Positions 60,931 to 64,000 of a DNA stretch of 64,000 bases are shown piece by piece. The notes under the pieces are model-generated. The model worked only from the letters and a program-made list of their open reading frames with translations. It was not told where the DNA came from and did not search any database. Each line of letters starts with the position of its first letter. Within the stretch, counting starts at the first letter, position 1. The stretch comes from Microbacterium ginsengiterrae (GTDB lineage Bacteria; Actinomycetota; Actinomycetes; Actinomycetales; Microbacteriaceae), in contig NZ_JACHMU010000001.1 in NCBI RefSeq assembly GCF_014205075.1, positions 310,001 to 374,000 of the forward strand, in the 5' to 3' direction. The position numbers were made by a program, and so were the translations under genes.

Positions 60931-61494
60931 ATGAACATCGTCATCGCGATCCTCGCCTGCGAGATCGGATTCTGGGTCGTGCTGTTCGCCGGTCTCGCGA
61001 CGCGCTACCTGCTGCGGTGGCGCCGGTTGTCGACCGTGCTGCTGCTGTGCGTTCCGCTGCTGGATCTCGCACTGTTGAGTCTCATCACGTGGGACCTGCG
61101 CGTGGCAGGAGCGACCGCGGACTTCGCGCACGGGCTCGGGGCGGTGTACCTGGGCTTCACCGTCGCATTCGGGCACACGATCATCGCGAGAGTCGACGCG
61201 TGGTTCTCACACCGGTTCGCCGGCGGACCGGAGCCCACGAGGACGCCGAAGCACGGCCGCGATCGGGTGGTGCACGAGTGGAAGGACTGGGGACGCATGG
61301 TCGTGTGCGCGGTGATCACGACCGCTGTGCTCGGCGGCATCACCTGGCTGGTCGACGACCCGGCGAGGACGTCGGAGCTCGCTGGTTGGATCGGGCGCGT
61401 GTGGCTGGTCACGGGCATCTGGTTCGTCGGCTGGCCGGTGTGGGTCACGGTGACCGAGGCGGCAAGGCCCGCGCAGCGGAGCGACGCACGCTGA
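60931..61494 (+). CDS. Four-to-five-helix membrane protein of unknown function
   Basis: 187 residues. Hydrophobic segments are IVIAILACEIGFWVVLFAG, VLLLCVPLLDLALLSLI, GLGAVYLGFTVAFGHTII, MVVCAVITTAVLGGITWLV and VWLVTGIWFVGWPVWVTV. A basic cytoplasmic loop (FAGGPEPTRTPKHGRDRVVHEWKDWG, here abbreviated by its ends) separates helices 3 and 4. I do not recognise a named family with certainty. It is divergent from the two-component system and shares its promoter region, so it may be the regulated output. GGTGGAGG lies just before the ATG. Confidence 0.75.
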   Translation: MNIVIAILACEIGFWVVLFAGLATRYLLRWRRLSTVLLLCVPLLDLALLSLITWDLRVAGATADFAHGLGAVYLGFTVAFGHTIIARVDAWFSHRFAGGPEPTRTPKHGRDRVVHEWKDWGRMVVCAVITTAVLGGITWLVDDPARTSELAGWIGRVWLVTGIWFVGWPVWVTVTEAARPAQRSDAR

Positions 61495-61588
61495 TCTCGG
61501 CGCGCGCATCGCGCACGACTGCAGCGATCTCGCAGACATTCCGAGAATCTCTGCGAGATTCGGGAAGATCTGCGTGGTGCGTGCGGCC

Positions 61589-62410
61589 TCAGCGGCCGCG
61601 GGAGGCGAGGGCCTGCTGATACAGATCCCGTGAGCTGAGTCCTGTCGCTGCGGCAACCTCGGCGCACGCGTCCTTGAGCCGCATGCCGCTGTCGACGAGC
61701 GCCTGCACCTGGGCGCCGGCATCCTCGACGGATGCCGCGACAGGCGTGGCCCCCTCGACGACCACGACGATCTCGCCCTTGACGCCGGCCTGCGCCCACT
61801 CGACGAGCTCGGATGCCGTGCCACGGCGCACTTCTTCATAGAGCTTCGTCAGCTCGCGGCACACCGCGATCCGCCGATCCGGGCCGAACGCCTCGCCCAT
61901 GTCGGCGAGAGCGGACGCCAACCGTGACGGCGACTCGAAGAAGATCATCGTGCGCTGTTCCCGGCCGAGCGTCGTGAGGACACCGCGACGCTCACCCGGC
62001 TTCCGCGGCAGGAAGCCCTCGAACGTGAAGCGGTCGGTGGGCATCCCCGAGATCGCCAGCGCCATGATCACCGCGCTGGGACCGGGGATCGCGGTCACCG
62101 TGACCCCCTGTGCCACAGCCTCCGCGACCAGTCCGTACCCCGGGTCGCTCACCGCCGGCATCCCCGCATCGCTGACGACGACGATGTCCTCGTCCATGGC
62201 GAGGGCGGCGAGCTCGGCCGCCTTGTGCTTCTCGTTGTGGTCGTGCAGGGCGATCAGCCGGGGCCGGTTGTCGATCTTCAGGGCCTGCAGCAGCCGCTGC
62301 GTCGTCCTGGTGTCCTCCGCTGCGACGATCCGCGCGTTCTCGAGCACCTCGACCAGACGCCGAGACGCGTCGCCGAGATTGCCGATCGGGGTCGCCGCGA
62401 GGATGATCAC
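61589..62410 (-). CDS. rsmI: 16S rRNA (cytidine1402-2'-O)-methyltransferase
   Basis: 273 residues of the tetrapyrrole-methylase fold. ILAATPIGNLGDASRRLVEVL, AAEDTRTTQRLL, VVSDAGMPAVSDPGYGL, AIPGPSAVIMALAISGMP and FEGFLPRKPGER are RsmI signatures. It 2'-O-methylates C1402 in the ribosomal P site. It starts at a GTG exactly six bases after TAAGCT on the minus strand, with no ribosome-binding site. Divergent from pmt across 22 bp. Confidence 0.95.
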   Translation of the reverse strand: MIILAATPIGNLGDASRRLVEVLENARIVAAEDTRTTQRLLQALKIDNRPRLIALHDHNEKHKAAELAALAMDEDIVVVSDAGMPAVSDPGYGLVAEAVAQGVTVTAIPGPSAVIMALAISGMPTDRFTFEGFLPRKPGERRGVLTTLGREQRTMIFFESPSRLASALADMGEAFGPDRRIAVCRELTKLYEEVRRGTASELVEWAQAGVKGEIVVVVEGATPVAASVEDAGAQVQALVDSGMRLKDACAEVAAATGLSSRDLYQQALASRGR

Positions 62411-62432
62411 CCGTTCAGCTTAGGCTTATGCC
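62411..62432. promoter_or_regulatory. 22-bp divergent leaderless promoter, overlapping -10 boxes
   Basis: Plus strand: TAGGCT (62421-62426), then six bases, then the pmt GTG at 62433. Minus strand: TAAGCT (62422-62417), then six bases, then the rsmI GTG at 62410. The two boxes share bases 62421-62422, so both -35 regions must lie inside the opposite gene. Confidence 0.7.
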
Positions 62433-63983
62433 GTGTCCGCGCCCGTCCCGCTCCTGCCTCCTCCTGCGGAGCGTCTGACGGTGTGGGGGCGGCTCCGCGA
62501 CCGCGTGCGGGGAGACCCGGAGTGGAATCGCCTGGTGTCGTGGCTGTCCCCGCTGCTGCTCACGGCGCTGGCGGCGCTGCTGCGGCTGGCGAACCTCGGA
62601 CATCCGCGCACGCTCGCCTTCGACGAGACCTACTACGTCAAGGACGCCTGGTCGCTGTGGACCCTCGGCTACGAGGGCACCTGGGGCGACGGCGCGAACG
62701 AACAGTTCCTCACCGGCGACGACGGCGCGCTGGGCACGGAAGGCTCCTTCATCGTGCACCCGCCGTTGGGCAAATGGATCATCGCGCTGGGCATGGGAGC
62801 GTTCGGACCAGGGAACAGCGCCGCGTGGCGGCTGCCGGTCGCCCTGGTCGGCGCGGCGACTGTGCTGCTGGTGTACCTCGTGGCGAAGGAGCTCACGCGC
62901 TCCGTCGTCGCGGCATCCGTGGCCGGCCTGCTCCTGGCCGTCGACGGCCTCAGCATCGTGATGAGTCGGATCGGGCTGCTCGACGGCATCCTCACGTTCT
63001 TCGTCCTGCTCGGATTCCTCTTCGTCCTCCTCGATCGCCGGCGGAGCATCCCTCTCGTCGAGGCGCCCGCTGCGACCGAGGAGCAGACCCTGTGGGGCCG
63101 GATCGTGTGGCGACGGCCGTGGGTCATCGCCGCGGGCATCGCCCTCGGCGCGGCCACGGCCGTGAAGTGGTCGGGGCTGTACGCACTCGCCGGTCTGGGG
63201 CTGTATCTCGTCGTCACCGATGCCCTGGCCCGGCGCCGCGCCGGCGTGGCGTACTGGCCGATGGATGCCGTGGCTCGGCAGGGGGTCGTCTCGTTCCTGC
63301 TGCTGGTGCCTGCCGCGTTCGTCACCTACCTCGCCTCATGGACGGGCTGGCTGGTCACCGCCGGCGGATACGACCGGCAGACCGACGCGAACCCGTTCGT
63401 CGCGCTGTGGAACTTCCATCAGGCGATATACGCGTTCCACATCGGACTCGGCTCAGGGCACCCGTACGCGAGTCCGGCATGGCAGTGGCCGCTCCTCATC
63501 CGCCCGACCGCCGTGTGGGTGGGCGGCGATCAGAGCTGCGGCACTGATCACTGCATGTCGGTGATCTCGACCGTCCCGAACCCTCTGATCTGGTACGGCG
63601 GCGTCGCGGCGGCGGTCTATCTGCTGTACCGGTTCGTGCGCGGTCTCGTCGAGCGCCGGCCGATGCCGTGGACGTACGGCGTCCCGCTCGTCGGTCTCGC
63701 CGTGACGTATGTGCCGTGGCTGCTGTACCCGGAGCGGACGATCTTCCAGTTCTACACCGTGGTGATGATGCCGTTCCTGTGTCTCGCGCTCGTGCTCGGC
63801 CTACGCGACATGGCCGGCCGCCGGGAGAATCCTCTCCCCCGACGTCAGGCCGGCGAGCGCACCGTCGCCGTGTTCCTCATCGCCGTCGTGCTCGTGTCGG
63901 CGTTCTTCTACCCGGTGTGGACCGGCATGAGCGTGCCGTACGAGTTCTGGCTGATCCACAACTGGCTGCCCACCTGGATCTGA
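62433..63983 (+). CDS. pmt: Polyprenyl-phosphate-mannose-protein O-mannosyltransferase
   Basis: 516 residues, about eleven transmembrane helices. FDETYYVKDAWSLW carries the catalytic Asp-Glu of GT39 enzymes; FIVHPPLGKWIIALGM, SRIGLLDGILTFFVLLGF and AATAVKWSGLYAL are further hallmarks. It transfers mannose from polyprenyl-phosphate-mannose to Ser/Thr of proteins as they are exported by Sec. The polar loop with GGDQSCGTDHCMSVIST faces outside. GTG start in a leaderless context. It ends 17 bases before the window edge. Confidence 0.93.
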   Translation: MSAPVPLLPPPAERLTVWGRLRDRVRGDPEWNRLVSWLSPLLLTALAALLRLANLGHPRTLAFDETYYVKDAWSLWTLGYEGTWGDGANEQFLTGDDGALGTEGSFIVHPPLGKWIIALGMGAFGPGNSAAWRLPVALVGAATVLLVYLVAKELTRSVVAASVAGLLLAVDGLSIVMSRIGLLDGILTFFVLLGFLFVLLDRRRSIPLVEAPAATEEQTLWGRIVWRRPWVIAAGIALGAATAVKWSGLYALAGLGLYLVVTDALARRRAGVAYWPMDAVARQGVVSFLLLVPAAFVTYLASWTGWLVTAGGYDRQTDANPFVALWNFHQAIYAFHIGLGSGHPYASPAWQWPLLIRPTAVWVGGDQSCGTDHCMSVISTVPNPLIWYGGVAAAVYLLYRFVRGLVERRPMPWTYGVPLVGLAVTYVPWLLYPERTIFQFYTVVMMPFLCLALVLGLRDMAGRRENPLPRRQAGERTVAVFLIAVVLVSAFFYPVWTGMSVPYEFWLIHNWLPTWI

Positions 63984-64000
63984 GCCGGATCACTCAGCGG

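Overview
The window is a very GC-rich, gene-dense bacterial chromosome segment. Its gene families and style point to the actinobacterial family Microbacteriaceae, most likely Microbacterium or a close relative: strong G/C at third codon positions, sdhCDAB order, tandem DUF4166 genes, multiple-monosaccharide ABC operons, a protein O-mannosyltransferase, and many leaderless genes with a TANNNT box six or seven bases before ATG/GTG. The genus is an inference from recognised families, not from a database match. No insertion sequence, prophage, CRISPR array or rRNA operon is visible. There is one tRNA gene (Gln, UUG).

Layout. 0-1.6 kb: end of a BMP-type (nucleoside-like) ABC uptake operon. 1.7-6.5 kb: manC, divergent from the succinate dehydrogenase operon sdhCDAB. 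6.5-13.9 kb: housekeeping genes (yihY, xth, trpS, pth, rplY) around a compact SRPBCC/DUF4166/DUF4166 operon of unknown function. 13.9-22.9 kb: a sugar-acid block with gluconokinase, an IdnD-like dehydrogenase, an FAH-family protein, an IdnO-like SDR, an MHS-type transporter, an IclR regulator, a 2-hydroxyacid dehydrogenase, a GarR/HIBADH-like reductase and 6-phosphogluconate dehydrogenase. It is tied together by two matching operator clusters. 22.9-26.5 kb: a berberine-bridge-like flavoenzyme and an OmpR-type two-component pair. 26.5-27.9 kb: a DUF559 gene bracketed by two copies of an unusual double-inverted repeat with 19-bp periodicity. 27.9-30.8 kb: an electron-transfer operon (FMN-binding lipoprotein, ApbE, NqrB/RnfD-FNR fusion) with a repeat-built chain of mini-ORFs before apbE. 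30.9-35.9 kb: prs, glmU, tRNA-Gln, a MarR regulator, a RluA-type synthase and an L,D-transpeptidase. 35.9-41 kb: metNIQ, an ABC-F protein and a nucleoside deaminase. 41-53.4 kb: two complete multiple-monosaccharide ABC transporters plus a third, orphan ATPase, with a LacI and a ROK regulator whose probable operators can be read directly. 53.4-64 kb: ispE, an aldo/keto reductase, rsmA, tatD, metG, a NarL-type two-component system divergent from a membrane protein, and rsmI divergent from pmt across only 22 bp.

How it works together. The cell is equipped to import several pentoses or hexoses and sugar acids, with a local regulator for each set. Gluconate-type substrates would enter through the MHS carrier, be oxidised or reduced by IdnD/IdnO-like enzymes, be phosphorylated by GntK and leave through 6-phosphogluconate dehydrogenase. 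The flavin operon looks like a route from NAD(P)H to a membrane-anchored flavoprotein outside the cell. Recurrent design features are a hairpin after each substrate-binding-protein gene that precedes its ATPase gene, stop/start overlaps inside operons, and leaderless starts at operon heads.
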